A stretch of 64,000 nt of DNA, taken from Flavobacterium sp. 270 (GTDB taxonomy: Bacteria > Bacteroidota > Bacteroidia > Flavobacteriales > Flavobacteriaceae). The translations under genes and the position numbers were made by a program. The notes beneath the pieces are model-generated. The model saw nothing but the letters and a program-made list of their open reading frames with translations, had not been told where the DNA came from and searched no databases. The DNA is taken from contig NZ_SODM01000001.1 of the NCBI RefSeq assembly GCF_004368785.1, forward strand, positions 496,001 to 560,000, read 5' to 3'. Of this stretch, positions 17,625 through 26,614 are shown in pieces; within the stretch, counting starts at the first letter, position 1, and every line of letters starts with the position of its first letter.

Positions 17625-20426
17625 ATGCAACCATTAAATAATAAACTTCTAATTATGGTGAATCATCATTTACATTACGGTTTCAAAAATCAAAAAAAGA
17701 CACTATTAAAGCTCTCGGTTTTTCTAATTTTATTACAAACAACTTCCATTTTTGCGCAGTCTATTTCATCCAAAAAAGAATCGAATCGCGAACGTATTTC
17801 TATTAATGACGGATGGAAATTTTACAAATACGCTCAAGGCGAAAGTCCCGATAATTTGATTTATGATGTTCGACCGGAAGTCAAAGAAAACATCGACGGA
17901 AAAGCCGCGGATGCAAAACCAACCGAAGCTGTAAAAGTAGAAAGTTCACAGCCAACACTAAAACCGTGGATTCTGCCTTCTGGAAATGCTTTTATAAACG
18001 ATCCAGCCAAAAAACACAAACGTCCAGACGGAAATCCGGGTTCAGACTTTCCATTTGTTCAGGATAATTTTGATGATTCTCGCTGGGAAAATATTACTTT
18101 ACCTCACGACTGGGCAATTAAAGGTCCATTTTATGCCGAAGAAAATGCCATTATTGGCGGTGGAATGGGCAGATTACCTATTCAGGGCGTAGCTTGGTAT
18201 AGAAAGAAAATCAACATTCCGCAGTCAGATTCCGGAAAATCTATTTTTCTCGATATCGACGGTGCCATGTCTTATGCAATGGTTTGGGTAAATGGCAGAC
18301 TTGTTGGTGGCTGGCCAAACGGTTACACTTCGTGGCAGTTAGACATAACTCCGTATCTTAATTTCGGAAAAGACAATCAAATTGCTATTCGTTTAGACAA
18401 TCCGATAAGTTCTTCGCGATGGTATCCCGGAGCCGGTATTTATCGAAATGTATGGTTAACGAAAACAAATCCTATTTATGTAGCACATTGGGGAACAACA
18501 GTTACCACCAAAAATGCAAGCGAAGTAAGTGCTTTGATAGATCTAAAAGTAAAAATTGCCAACAATTCTGATAAAGATGAAAAAGCAGCAATTTCGACAG
18601 AAATTTTCTTCTTAAACGAAAAAGGAATAAAAAGCAATAAAGCCGTTTCTGTAATAAATCAGACAACTACTTTAAATTCAAAATCAAACACCCTTATTTC
18701 AGGTGAAGCCACAATTGTTAATCCTAAATTATGGGGGCCAGTACCAGAATTTGTTCCAAATCGATACGTGGCAATTACTAAAATAATACTAAAAGATAAA
18801 ATAATAGATTCTTATGAAACTGTTTTTGGAATTAGAGATATTCAGTTTGATGCCAACAAAGGACTTTTTGTAAACGGAAAACATATTTCGCTGAAAGGCG
18901 TAAATCAGCATCACGATTTAGGCGCTTTAGGAGCAGCATTCAATGTAAGAGCAGCAGAACGTCAGCTTGAAATGCTGCAGGAATTAGGTTGTAATTCGGT
19001 TAGAATGTCGCATAATCCGCCTGCACCAGAATTATTAGAATTGACCGATAAAATGGGTTTTCTTGTTATTGATGAAATTTTTGATCAATGGGAATTGAAA
19101 AAAACGCCACTGGATATGCATTTGATTTTCCCGGAATGGAGCGAACAGGATTTGCGGGCACTTATACGTCGTGACCGTAATCATCCATCGGTTATTGTTT
19201 GGAGTTTTGGAAATGAAGTCGGCGAACAATATACCGATGTAAAAGGTGCAGAAGTTGCCAAAAGACTACAGGCAATTATAAAAGAAGAAGATACAACGCG
19301 TCCAACAACGTTGTCTATGAATTATGCAAAACCAAATATGCCGCTTCCTGATGTTGTTGATTTAATAAGTCTTAATTATCAAGGCGAAGGAATACGCGAT
19401 GGCGAAGCTTATGCGGGCTTAAAGGGAATTACAACTTCTCCGTTGTTTCCGTCTTTTCACGAAAAATTCCCTAATAAAATGATTATCAGCAGCGAAAATG
19501 CGGCGGCGGTAAGCAGCAGAGGAGAATATTTATTTCCGGTTTATCAAGGAAATAGTTCGCCTATAAAAGAAGGTCAGGGTGGGAATTCAAAAACGCATCA
19601 TGTGAGTTCTTATGAGTTGTATTCGGTTGATTTTGGCGCTTCTGCGGATAAGGTTTTCGCTTCTATGGAAAAACACCCGTACGTTGCCGGCGGTTTTGTC
19701 TGGAGTGGCTGGGATTATCTGGGAGAGCCTACGCCCTATTATTCGTCAAGAAGTTCTTATTTTGGCGTAATTGATTTGGCTGGATTTAAAAAAGACCGCT
19801 TTTATTTGTATCAATCGCAATGGAGACCGGATTTACCAATGGCGCATATTTTACCGCACTGGAACTGGTCTGAGCGTGTTGGAGAAATAACGCCAATACA
19901 TGTTTTTACTTCTGGCGATGAAGCAGAGTTGTTTCTAAACGGCAAATCTCTCGGTAGAAAAAAAATGCAGAAATATGAATATCGCCTTCGTTGGGATGAT
20001 GTAAAATATACGTCTGGAGAAGTTAAAGTTGTAGCTTATAAAAACGGCAAAAAATGGGCAGAAGACAGCGTAAAAACGACAGCCGAGCCAGATAAAATTG
20101 TTCTTACCGCAGATCGTTCTGAAATAAAAGCGGATGGAAATGATTTGTCGTTTGTTACTGTTAAAATAACCGACAAAAACGGACTTGTTATTCCGAATGC
20201 CAACAAAATGTTTCAATTTTCGATTGAAGGTGCAGCCGAGATTATCGCAACGGATAACGGCGATCCTACTGATTTAACTTCGTTTGCTTCTTTGCAGCGT
20301 AAAAGTTTTAATGGATTGTGTTTAGTAATTATTCGTTCAAAGAAAAATCAGGACGGTAAAATTGTACTTAATGTTACTTCTGAAGGTTTAAAAAGTGGTT
20401 CTTTGAATTTGAAAAGCGGCAAATAG
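17625..20426 (+). CDS. Glycoside hydrolase family 2 beta-galactosidase-like enzyme
   Basis: 933 residues. A hydrophobic signal segment (LLKLSVFLILLQTTSIFAQ) ends near residue 45. The GH2 sugar-binding sandwich follows (ITLPHDWAIKGPF to YRNVWLTK), then an Ig-like domain and the catalytic barrel (KGVNQHHDLGALGAAFN, NSVRMSHNPP). The acid/base is E531 in WSFGNEVGEQ and the likely nucleophile is E624 in IISSENAAAV. C-terminal DUF4982/Ig-like domains complete it. An alternative start at 17655 (MVNHH) would give a more usual signal peptide. It probably removes galactose or another equatorial sugar from the oligosaccharide taken up by SusCD. Confidence 0.88.
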   Translation: MQPLNNKLLIMVNHHLHYGFKNQKKTLLKLSVFLILLQTTSIFAQSISSKKESNRERISINDGWKFYKYAQGESPDNLIYDVRPEVKENIDGKAADAKPTEAVKVESSQPTLKPWILPSGNAFINDPAKKHKRPDGNPGSDFPFVQDNFDDSRWENITLPHDWAIKGPFYAEENAIIGGGMGRLPIQGVAWYRKKINIPQSDSGKSIFLDIDGAMSYAMVWVNGRLVGGWPNGYTSWQLDITPYLNFGKDNQIAIRLDNPISSSRWYPGAGIYRNVWLTKTNPIYVAHWGTTVTTKNASEVSALIDLKVKIANNSDKDEKAAISTEIFFLNEKGIKSNKAVSVINQTTTLNSKSNTLISGEATIVNPKLWGPVPEFVPNRYVAITKIILKDKIIDSYETVFGIRDIQFDANKGLFVNGKHISLKGVNQHHDLGALGAAFNVRAAERQLEMLQELGCNSVRMSHNPPAPELLELTDKMGFLVIDEIFDQWELKKTPLDMHLIFPEWSEQDLRALIRRDRNHPSVIVWSFGNEVGEQYTDVKGAEVAKRLQAIIKEEDTTRPTTLSMNYAKPNMPLPDVVDLISLNYQGEGIRDGEAYAGLKGITTSPLFPSFHEKFPNKMIISSENAAAVSSRGEYLFPVYQGNSSPIKEGQGGNSKTHHVSSYELYSVDFGASADKVFASMEKHPYVAGGFVWSGWDYLGEPTPYYSSRSSYFGVIDLAGFKKDRFYLYQSQWRPDLPMAHILPHWNWSERVGEITPIHVFTSGDEAELFLNGKSLGRKKMQKYEYRLRWDDVKYTSGEVKVVAYKNGKKWAEDSVKTTAEPDKIVLTADRSEIKADGNDLSFVTVKITDKNGLVIPNANKMFQFSIEGAAEIIATDNGDPTDLTSFASLQRKSFNGLCLVIIRSKKNQDGKIVLNVTSEGLKSGSLNLKSGK

Positions 20427-20431
20427 TTATG

Positions 20432-20617
20432 AGTTATGAATTATGAATTATGAATTATGAATTATTTTTACCCCGCTAGCGCGAGCGTCCCGCTCGTGCA
20501 CACAAAGTATTTTTGTAAACTTATTTTAGGACGAGACGAACTTTACGGGCACGAGCGGGACGCTCGCGCTAACGGATGGACTATGCAAACTCATAACTTA
20601 TAATTCATAACTTATAA
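20432..20617. repeat. GC-rich REP-like element nested in an ATGAATTATGAATT repeat, between convergent genes
   Basis: A GC-rich inverted element (20475-20575, arms GCTAGCGCGAGCGTCCCGCT / AGCGGGACGCTCGCGCTA around an AT-rich core) is flanked outside by TATGAATTATGAATT-type repeats (20433-20466) and their complement (20588-20620). Related elements are at 36779 and 41748-42064. The GC content contrasts sharply with the flanks. Confidence 0.9.
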
Positions 20618-21166
20618 CTACCTTACAACGTATTTATTAAAAAATGAGTTTATATAGTTGTTGGCGATTACGGGATCGCTTTTGTATTTTATTAAAAAAT
20701 AATAAATAAACTTCATGTAGCAATCAGCAGCTTCATTTATGTCTGTGTTGGGAACGAGATAATTTTCTTTTTTTGCTTCTTCTAGTAAAGGGTAAACTAT
20801 GGTAGTTTTAAAAGTTAAATTGTATTCTTGAATTTTGCTTTTTAATAAAGTGTTCTTTCTTAAATCATAAAAAAACATGCTGTGAAATTCTGAAAGATGA
20901 TCGAAGGTAATTTGATAAATTTTATGAAGCTTCTCAACTGAAGAATCAGAATTTGACTGAACTGGAGCTAGTTTTGTTTTTAGTTGGTTGTTTATAAAAT
21001 CTAAAGATTCGCTCAAAATCTGTTCTTTATTGCCGAAAAATGAATGCAGTTTTGCTTTTGATATGCCTACTTTTTTGCTAATCTCATCTATAGTCATTGT
21101 GCGTATGCCGTACTTTTTTAAAAGAGCTGCAATTTTACAGGTTACTACTTCTTGTTTTTGTTCCAT
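20618..21166 (-). CDS. TetR/AcrR family transcriptional regulator
   Basis: 182 residues. The N-terminal TetR helix-turn-helix is MTIDEISKKVGISKAKLHSFFGNKEQIL (residues 24-51), with an all-helical ligand domain after it. The C-terminal domain shows no close ligand signature. The 85-bp gap to the next TetR gene upstream on the same strand has its own AT-rich promoter-like sequence. The target is unknown; the nearby GH genes carry a different type of operator-like site. Confidence 0.88.
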   Translation of the reverse strand: MEQKQEVVTCKIAALLKKYGIRTMTIDEISKKVGISKAKLHSFFGNKEQILSESLDFINNQLKTKLAPVQSNSDSSVEKLHKIYQITFDHLSEFHSMFFYDLRKNTLLKSKIQEYNLTFKTTIVYPLLEEAKKENYLVPNTDINEAADCYMKFIYYFLIKYKSDPVIANNYINSFFNKYVVR

Positions 21167-21251
21167 AACTAAAATATTGTCAATTATATTGAATGTTATA
21201 AATCTTGTTTCTTATTTTAACCGAATAAATATTCATTTATAAGGTGAAAAA

Positions 21252-21839
21252 TTAATTACTTATTCCTTTCCACATCATATTAAAGCATTCTTCGATTACT
21301 TGTTTTTTTAGAGGAATATATTTTTGCGCCATACCATTTGAAGCTGATCGAATGGAACCAATTATATAACAGATCATTGTAAAAGGAAGTATTTTCACTA
21401 AAACGCCTTCTTTTTGTCCTTTATTAATTAATTCATACAATGCGCTGTTTTTGCGTTCAAACTCTTTAATTTGTTTGTCAAAATTGAGTTGTATATAATT
21501 CGATTGTATATATTGATCTATAAAAACAGTTTGATTATAATGTCTGAGTCTGTACTTTAAAGTATTCATAAAGATACGTTTAAAAGATATTTTTACAGGA
21601 ATTGCAATATCAAACCCAGCGTACATTTCTTTGGTAATTTTGTCTTCTACACTAAAAAACGCAGCTTGTATTAATTCTTCTTTGTTTTTGAAATAAGTGT
21701 AGATACTGCCAACTCCTATCCCTGCCTCTTTGCTTATAAGTGCGATGTTTATTCCCGCTATGCCTTGAGTTCCGGCAATAGCAAAGACAGCCTCAATTAT
21801 TCGTTCTTGTTTAATAGGATCTAATGGCTTCATATACAA
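21252..21839 (-). CDS. TetR/AcrR family transcriptional regulator
   Basis: 195 residues. The HTH is INIALISKEAGIGVGSIYTYFKNKEELI (residues 25-52), close to the AcrR consensus, followed by a helical effector domain (FNMMWKGISN end). A dyad TAAGTGAA-n6-TTCGCTTA lies 4 bp upstream of the start and probably mediates autorepression. It may act with the adjacent TetR gene, but neither sits next to an obvious efflux gene. Confidence 0.88.
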   Translation of the reverse strand: MYMKPLDPIKQERIIEAVFAIAGTQGIAGINIALISKEAGIGVGSIYTYFKNKEELIQAAFFSVEDKITKEMYAGFDIAIPVKISFKRIFMNTLKYRLRHYNQTVFIDQYIQSNYIQLNFDKQIKEFERKNSALYELINKGQKEGVLVKILPFTMICYIIGSIRSASNGMAQKYIPLKKQVIEECFNMMWKGISN

Positions 21840-21842
21840 ATA

Positions 21843-21864
21843 TAAGTGAAAATATATTCGCTTA
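21843..21864. promoter_or_regulatory. Dyad upstream of TetR gene, candidate autoregulatory operator
   Basis: TAAGTGAA and TTCGCTTA pair with 7 of 8 matches around AATATA, immediately upstream of the TetR start codon. That it is the operator is inference from position. Confidence 0.4.
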
Positions 21865-22039
21865 AGCTGTAATTAACGGAATTTTAGCAGGGCTTTTAAA
21901 AAGCTAAATTATTTAAGTGACTGCGAATTAAACAAATAAGTTTCAAAATTCTATAACTGTAAACACTTCTTTAAAAGTAATTTAGCTATAATAAATTTTA
22001 GAAGAACTCTTTTACTGTAATAATTTAAAATATATCATT

Positions 22040-22183
22040 ATGAATATTTCAAATCAGAAAAACAATATTCCGAGTGCAAGAACATCAAATAAAAAATATG
22101 TTGCAAAAACAACCTCATCAAGAACCAATGAAAAAACATTTTCTAATGAGAAAAAATCCATTTCTTCAGAAATTAACCCTTAA
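22040..22183 (+). CDS. Small hypothetical ORF (47 aa), Ser/Lys/Asn-rich
   Basis: ATG at 22040 to TAA at 22181-22183. The peptide begins MNISNQKNNIPSARTSNKKY and ends SSEINP. It is hydrophilic and basic, with no cysteine, signal peptide or membrane segment. It is the only plausible reading frame in the ~940-bp gap upstream of the tail-collar genes and points the same way. Its function is not recognised. It may be a chance ORF in AT-rich DNA or a small partner of the downstream locus. Confidence 0.35.
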   Translation: MNISNQKNNIPSARTSNKKYVAKTTSSRTNEKTFSNEKKSISSEINP

Positions 22184-22778
22184 TTTTTAAACTGATCCTT
22201 TATCATTTTTTTATTTTCAAATTAAAATTTTTTTTACTTCTCATATTTCAGCAGATTTTTAATTTCTTATGCTGCTAAATTTTTAATTCCTACCCATTTT
22301 TAGAACAAATTGATATAAATTTTATCAAAAATTTATAAGTTTTATCTTGTTATATAGTTAAAGTTTAAATTTTTAAATTCTTACTTTTTTAGAAATTAAA
22401 AAGCATTTGTTAAAGGAAAATCAAAATCTTTTTCTTGCACCAAATTCATAATACTATCATAAAAATAGTACAGAAATAAAGGGCTTCACGCGTAAAATTA
22501 TGCATTCCTATCTCGGCTAAAAAAACAATAAATGCTTGTATAATTAGCAAAATCAACACTTCAAAATTCACCTTTATCTTATTTTACAGAATTGTAGGAA
22601 AATAATTAAATAATTAACTTGCATTAAATCAGGTATAAATACCTGATTTTAAAACTGCATTATAATTTAAATTAGCCTTACAAAAATAAGCTATAAACCG
22701 ATCTTTTTAAAGAATAATTTTTTATCCGCCGATCATTCACTTTTAATAATAACCGTTTAATATTTAAATACAAAAATT
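22184..22778. other. Non-coding leader of the tail-collar locus with a perfect hairpin
   Basis: 595 bp of very AT-rich sequence. The clear structure is a perfect hairpin at 22626-22649 (AAATCAGGTAT, 2-nt loop, ATACCTGATTT), about 130 bp before the first collar gene. It lacks a long T-run, so it may be an operator or leader structure rather than a terminator. Nothing else was recognised. Confidence 0.5.
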
Positions 22779-23321
22779 ATGGAAGGAACAATTGGAGAAA
22801 TCCGACTGATTGCTGCAAATTTTGCACCCAGAAGCTGGAGCTACTGCAATGGTGCACTACTTCAAATAAGAAGTAATACAGCACTATTTTCTATTTTAGG
22901 AACCACTTATGGAGGTAACGGAAGCGTTACTTTTGGTCTGCCGGATCTAAGAGGCCGCACCGTTATAGGTCAAGGTCAAGGTCCTGGTTTGTCTCTCTAT
23001 ATCTTGGGAGAAACAGTTGGTACAAACAGTGTAACACTAAATTCTACAAATATTCCATCTCATGTTCACTTAGCTGCTGGTACTGTTACATTGCCGGCTT
23101 ATTCTGATGAAGGAGATAAAAATACACCAGCCGGTAACACTTTGGCTGCGAAAGCAACTATGTACACAGCTGAAGCAGGTGATAGTAATTTGAAACCAGC
23201 AATATTTACCGGAAATCTTGGACCATCGGGAACAAATGTAACACCTCTAAGTCTTAGCCAGCCTACACTTGGTATGAATTATATTATCTGTCTGACTGGA
23301 ATTTTTCCTGCTCGCAATTAA
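22779..23321 (+). CDS. Phage tail collar domain protein (MdpB-like), copy 1 of 3
   Basis: 180 residues. The N-terminal Tail_Collar domain (PF07484-type) is MEGTIGEIRLIAANFAPRSW-YCNG, with FSILGTTYGGNG and TFGLPDLRGRTVIGQGQGPG (about 1-75). A Gly/Thr-rich beta region with IPSHVH and LSQPTLGMNYIICLTGIFP at the end follows. This is the microcystin-dependent-protein (MdpB, COG4675) architecture, known from many bacteria outside prophages and of unproven function. No signal peptide. First of three same-length paralogues. No other phage gene is near. Confidence 0.88.
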   Translation: MEGTIGEIRLIAANFAPRSWSYCNGALLQIRSNTALFSILGTTYGGNGSVTFGLPDLRGRTVIGQGQGPGLSLYILGETVGTNSVTLNSTNIPSHVHLAAGTVTLPAYSDEGDKNTPAGNTLAAKATMYTAEAGDSNLKPAIFTGNLGPSGTNVTPLSLSQPTLGMNYIICLTGIFPARN

Positions 23322-23362
23322 CCAAAACTAACTATTAAATTAATTTTTAACATATCAATATT

Positions 23363-23905
23363 ATGGAAGGAACTATTGGCGAAATCCGCATTTTTGCGGG
23401 AAATTTTCCACCAAGAAGCTGGATGTTTTGTAATGGAAGTTCATTGAGTATCGCAAATTATGAAGCTCTTTATGTTTTAATAGGTACTACATACGGAGGA
23501 GATGGCGTGCAAACGTTTAATCTTCCGGATACAAGAAGCCGTGTGCCAATTGGTACAGGACAAGGACCAGGACTCTCTAATATAGTTTTAGGACAGATGG
23601 GTGGTACAGAACAAGTAACAATGTCTGTAGGTCAAATGCCTGCACACGTCCATCCTGCTACAGCTAATCCACTAGCTATACCAGCTTATTCTGGCACTGT
23701 AACTTCAGGATCAGCAAGTAACGGGGTTCTGGCAGGTTTAGCAGGTGCATATTCATCAGAAACACCAGATGGCTTTTTAGCTACTCAATCAGCATCAGTA
23801 ACTGTTGCTCCAACAGGTGGGAATGTTCCTTTTGACATAATACAGCCTTCTATGGCAATAAATTATATTATCTGTGTAGAAGGTATTTTTCCAAGTAGAA
23901 ACTAA
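23363..23905 (+). CDS. Phage tail collar domain protein (MdpB-like), copy 2 of 3
   Basis: 180 residues, same plan as copy 1: MEGTIGEIRIFAGNFPPRSW, YVLIGTTYGGDG, FNLPDTRSRVPIGTGQGPG, MPAHVH and IQPSMAINYIICVEGIFPSRN. It begins 41 bp after copy 1. The mid-region between MPAHVH and the C-terminal block is the most divergent part, which suggests different binding surfaces on a common scaffold. No signal peptide. Confidence 0.88.
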   Translation: MEGTIGEIRIFAGNFPPRSWMFCNGSSLSIANYEALYVLIGTTYGGDGVQTFNLPDTRSRVPIGTGQGPGLSNIVLGQMGGTEQVTMSVGQMPAHVHPATANPLAIPAYSGTVTSGSASNGVLAGLAGAYSSETPDGFLATQSASVTVAPTGGNVPFDIIQPSMAINYIICVEGIFPSRN

Positions 23906-23919
23906 TTAAAAAACAAATC

Positions 23920-24462
23920 ATGGACGGAACAATGTCAGAAATCCGCTTGTTTGCACCAAACTTTGCACCAAAATACTGGGCAATTTGTGCAGGACAGATT
24001 TTAGCAATAAGTACAAATCAAGCTCTATTCAGCCTTTTAGGCACAACCTATGGTGGCAATGGTATAACAACTTTTGCATTACCAGACTTTAGAGGACGTG
24101 CTCCTATGGGAACAGGACAACCAGCAGATGGTGTTACCCCATATGTGTTAGGCATGGTAACAGGGTCAAATAATATTACCGCATTAAATCAAAATTTACC
24201 GCCTCACACGCATACTGCAACAGGAAATTATTCTATTTCTGCTTATTCAGATGCGGGAGATAAAGGGTCTCCGGCAGGTAATATTTTAGCTGCCTTAGCA
24301 GGTCTTTATACCGATCAGACAGCAGATGTTGCTTTAAAACCTGTTACCCCTGTACTAACCGATCAGTCGGCAGGAAACAATCTGCCAATACCGGTGCAGC
24401 AGCCTTATTTAGGGCTAAATTATATAATATGTCTTCAGGGAATTTACCCATCACGAAATTAA
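23920..24462 (+). CDS. Phage tail collar domain protein (MdpB-like), copy 3 of 3
   Basis: 180 residues: MDGTMSEIRLFAPNFAPKYW, FSLLGTTYGGNG, FALPDFRGRAPMGTGQPADG, LPPHTHT and VQQPYLGLNYIICLQGIYPSRN. Only 14 bp after copy 2, so co-translated with it. A terminator-like hairpin follows the gene. Equal lengths and near-identical ends of the three proteins fit assembly into a hetero-oligomer, but that is inference. Confidence 0.88.
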   Translation: MDGTMSEIRLFAPNFAPKYWAICAGQILAISTNQALFSLLGTTYGGNGITTFALPDFRGRAPMGTGQPADGVTPYVLGMVTGSNNITALNQNLPPHTHTATGNYSISAYSDAGDKGSPAGNILAALAGLYTDQTADVALKPVTPVLTDQSAGNNLPIPVQQPYLGLNYIICLQGIYPSRN

Positions 24463-24470
24463 TACCATTT

Positions 24471-24500
24471 ACCCATTAGGAGTTTCTTAATGGGTATTTG
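24471..24500 (+). terminator. Hairpin after the collar trio, probable partial terminator
   Basis: Arms ACCCATTA (24471-24478) and TAATGGGT (24488-24495), followed by ATTTGTTTT. It lies between collar copy 3 and the next gene 66 bp downstream, so it may set a lower expression level for the later genes. Confidence 0.55.
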
Positions 24501-24528
24501 TTTTGCTAAAAATATCTTTTAACTGCTT

Positions 24529-25662
24529 ATGAAAATAGCTTTACTCTTAACACGCTCTGTAATTTATCCCAGTATGTCTTTTGATATAATGGATGGTTTT
24601 AAATCCTGTTTGAAAAATTTAGGGATAGACGGAGAACATGAAATTACTTCTTCTAATATTGGAGTTGCTGGTAAAAATGAAGAAATTTATATCTGCTGCG
24701 AACAATTGTTATTGAATGATACTGATATCATTGCAGCGTATATAAATCCTCTTACGGCAGAATTTATTCAGCCTCTTTTTGAAAGTGCCGGTAAATTATT
24801 ATTGGTATTAGACAGTGGTTATCATTTTCCAAACTTTCAGGAAAAATTGTCAAATGTCTATTTTATTTCATTAGAAGGAAATCTATGTTCGCGTGCTATT
24901 GTAAATAAAGCCATACAAGAAGGTCAAAATAACTTTGCTTTTATCTGTTCGTTTTATGACGCAGGATATCGACCGCCTTATACTTTTGCCACAGCAGCCG
25001 AAGATAAAGGAGCCGTAATCAGCTATAATTACGTTACACCTTTGCAACGTGCTGATTTTAGTCTGACACCATTGTCTGAATATCTGGAACAAAATAAAGA
25101 AGTATCTCTATTAACTTCTTTTTGTGGTGATATGGCTGATGATTTTTTTAGAGGTGCTGCAAAAGAAAACAGCATCGTTTCAACAAAAACATACGGAAGC
25201 GGTTTTACTGCCGAAGAATTTTGGATGAGCAAAATACCTTATCCGGGATATGACTGGAGTTGTGCAATTCCGTGGTCATCAACCTCAGCCATAGAAGAGA
25301 ACCAAGAGTTTATTACTGTAATGCAGAACATTAAAAAAAAGAAAGCCAATGTTTTTTCTCTTTTAGGATGGGAAGCTGCTTTGTTTGTTGATGCTGCAAC
25401 AAAAGGATCTTTAGACAATATTTCAGTTAATTCTCCTCGAGGAAAAGTATATATGAATGCTGCTACAGGTTTTTCTGAAGCGCCACTTTATTATGCTACA
25501 GTTACAAAAGATGAAGAAACAGGAAACTGTATTTTAGAAAATGTCACTGAGGTAGAAAATCTAAACGAAGAACGTAAACGTTTACACGAACATATTCTTG
25601 CCGTACAGCAGGAACCAACATATAATTCATGGTTTAACTCTTATGCCTGTTTAGAATCATGA
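24529..25662 (+). CDS. Substrate-binding-protein-like (type I periplasmic-binding fold) protein without signal peptide
   Basis: 377 residues. The start MKIALLLTRSVIYPSMSFDI and repeated alpha/beta segments (YFISLEGNLCSRAIVNKAIQ, NNFAFICSFYDAGYRPPYTF, VFSLLGWEAALFVDAA) resemble the ABC branched-chain-amino-acid/type-I periplasmic binding fold. No signal peptide or lipobox is seen, so it should be cytoplasmic. I do not recognise a specific family. Its stop overlaps the start of the formyltransferase gene by 4 bp (ATGA), so the two are translationally coupled and probably act together. Confidence 0.6.
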   Translation: MKIALLLTRSVIYPSMSFDIMDGFKSCLKNLGIDGEHEITSSNIGVAGKNEEIYICCEQLLLNDTDIIAAYINPLTAEFIQPLFESAGKLLLVLDSGYHFPNFQEKLSNVYFISLEGNLCSRAIVNKAIQEGQNNFAFICSFYDAGYRPPYTFATAAEDKGAVISYNYVTPLQRADFSLTPLSEYLEQNKEVSLLTSFCGDMADDFFRGAAKENSIVSTKTYGSGFTAEEFWMSKIPYPGYDWSCAIPWSSTSAIEENQEFITVMQNIKKKKANVFSLLGWEAALFVDAATKGSLDNISVNSPRGKVYMNAATGFSEAPLYYATVTKDEETGNCILENVTEVENLNEERKRLHEHILAVQQEPTYNSWFNSYACLES

Positions 25663-26597
25663 GCAATACAAAAAACATAGTCGTTTTATGTAATAATCGT
25701 ATGGCTTTTCCGGCTATACAAACACTTCATGGGATTCATAAATTGCATACTATCGGAGTGGTGGCGGGCAATGAAGATGTGTTTTCTTTTTGCTCTCTTT
25801 TTGCAGCTCAGACTGGAATTAATTTAATACTAATTGAAAAAGGAAAACTAAATTCTCAATTAGAAGAATTATTCGAAAATAATACAATCAAATATGTTTT
25901 CACGATGACTTTTCCTTGGAAATTGTCTGAAAAATTGATTGAAAAGTATCCTAACCGGTTTTATAATTTTCATTATGGCCTTTTACCGGAAATGCGAGGC
26001 TGTGATCCCGTTTTTGAATCGGTACGTCGGCAGCAAAAAGAAACTGGAATTACTGTTCATGCTATTGAAAAAGAAATAGACAAAGGTGCCGTAATACTAA
26101 AACGTCTTTTACCTCTGGATGCAACAATAACACACGGAATACTCTGCACTAAATTATCTTATTTGGGTCAGCATATTATTCCTGAATTATTGACTTTACT
26201 GGAAAGCAATTCTAAAGCAGTTCTTCAAGATGAAGCAACTGCAAATTATTATAAAAAACCAACTGCTTCTGATGTATGCATCAGCTGGCAGCATCAGGAT
26301 GCAAATGCTATTGAAGCCTTAATCAGAGCTTGCAATCCTTGGAATAAAGGAGCTTATATCCAATGGAAAGGCTGGAACATTCGCGTTCTGGAAGCTTCAA
26401 AAACAAATCACAGTTCTGAAATAAAAGAAATTCCGGGAACAATCTTAAAAATAGATGAAGATATCGGATTGGTTGTACAATGCTATAATGATACTCAGCT
26501 TCGTATAAATATTGTTTATACCGATGAAGGGTTTATGAGTGGGCACAAATTGCTCGCTTATGGTTTACAAAAGGGCGAGCAATTTGCCAACTTATAA
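25659..26597 (+). CDS. Formyltransferase (Fmt/ArnA-like) of unknown acceptor
   Basis: 312 residues. Formyl_trans_N domain with the catalytic triad visible: the N and H of FYNFHYGLLPEMRGCDPVF and the Asp of IEKEIDKGAVIL. These match the N-x-H...D pattern of 10-formyl-tetrahydrofolate-dependent enzymes such as methionyl-tRNA formyltransferase. A short Fmt_C-like beta domain (TILKIDEDIGLVVQ) follows. The context (collar proteins, SprB adhesin) is not that of housekeeping fmt, so an amino-sugar or peptide acceptor is more likely. It starts inside the stop of the preceding gene and ends 17 bp before the giant SprB gene. Confidence 0.8.
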   Translation: MSNTKNIVVLCNNRMAFPAIQTLHGIHKLHTIGVVAGNEDVFSFCSLFAAQTGINLILIEKGKLNSQLEELFENNTIKYVFTMTFPWKLSEKLIEKYPNRFYNFHYGLLPEMRGCDPVFESVRRQQKETGITVHAIEKEIDKGAVILKRLLPLDATITHGILCTKLSYLGQHIIPELLTLLESNSKAVLQDEATANYYKKPTASDVCISWQHQDANAIEALIRACNPWNKGAYIQWKGWNIRVLEASKTNHSSEIKEIPGTILKIDEDIGLVVQCYNDTQLRINIVYTDEGFMSGHKLLAYGLQKGEQFANL

Positions 26598-26614
26598 TTT
26601 AATTAATTTTTATT

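Noticed and set aside
22779..24462. Tail collar genes as part of a prophage
   Set aside because: No other phage structural, integrase or lysis gene is in the window, and the proteins fit the stand-alone MdpB-like group.
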